Shown in pieces: positions 63,976-64,000 of a stretch of 64,000 nt of DNA. Source of the stretch: Sphingomonas sp. 28-66-16 (GTDB taxonomy: Bacteria; Pseudomonadota; Alphaproteobacteria; Sphingomonadales; Sphingomonadaceae). The notes beneath the pieces were generated by a model. That model saw nothing but the letters and a program-made list of their open reading frames with translations, had not been told where the DNA came from and ran no database searches. Numbering within the stretch: position 1 is the stretch's first letter; every line of letters begins with the position of its first letter. Location of the stretch: assembly GCA_002281485.1 (NCBI GenBank), contig NCGF01000011.1:1-64000 (forward strand), given 5' to 3'. The position numbers were made by a program, and so were the translations under genes.

Positions 63976-64000
63976 ACGATCACATCGTGTTTCGAGAAAC

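Overview
The window looks like chromosomal DNA of a sphingomonad (Alphaproteobacteria, Sphingomonadaceae). The evidence is the high G+C content, the dense overlapping operons, a divL-tsaE-amgK-murU-addB-addA-trxA order typical of alphaproteobacteria, a trigger factor with a lysine/alanine-rich tail, and an envelope cluster (rpsB-tsf-pyrH-frr-uppS-cdsA-dxr-rseP-bamA-ompH-fabZ) from which the lipid A genes lpxD and lpxA are missing. That absence fits bacteria that use glycosphingolipids instead of lipopolysaccharide. The genus is an inference.

Region 1-7689 is accessory DNA. The left edge is the end of an IS256-family element lying inside the tnpC gene of an IS66-family element, whose right end is visible at 1710. 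Next is a three-gene operon with ATGA overlaps (6197 down to 1835) that ends in a large PIN-domain protein. Its two partners match no family I recognise, and this is the best candidate here for an undescribed system. A TacA/TacT-type toxin-antitoxin pair follows. At 7645-7689 sits the 3' half of a tRNA-Lys(CUU) gene, from anticodon loop to CCA, which is the usual scar at the distal end of an element integrated in a tRNA gene.

Region 7690-17760 returns to core genes: a DUF2218 protein with a PadR regulator, then a mostly co-directional overlapping run (rarA, serine hydrolase, MmcQ/YjbR protein, DUF429-like protein, tRNA-Thr, EEP-family hydrolase, patatin, LapA-like protein, pyrF). Region 17791-26961 is leftward: tig, a family 2 glycosyltransferase, clpP and clpX, plus tRNA-Leu, a trypsin-like protease and secA. 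Region 27071-30083 has two small exported proteins, argJ and a GST.

Region 30070-41419 is a leftward operon joining cell-cycle control (a DivL-like pseudokinase with Tyr at the phospho-acceptor position), tRNA modification (tsaE), peptidoglycan recycling (amgK, murU), double-strand break repair (addB, addA) and trxA. A large TonB-dependent receptor follows. The adenosylhomocysteinase gene ahcY then appears to lack about 50 internal codons near its 3' end and to be frameshifted. A 20-bp perfect palindrome lies upstream of it.

Region 46713-52636 holds yqgE, a peroxiredoxin, a small membrane protein, amn, a DUF885 protein, a frameshifted DUF1801 gene and a DUF1428 gene. From 52696 to 63761 the envelope/translation cluster runs leftward. 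At the right edge a rightward promoter contains GAAC-N7-GAAC, the alphaproteobacterial LexA box, so an SOS gene may start just beyond the window.
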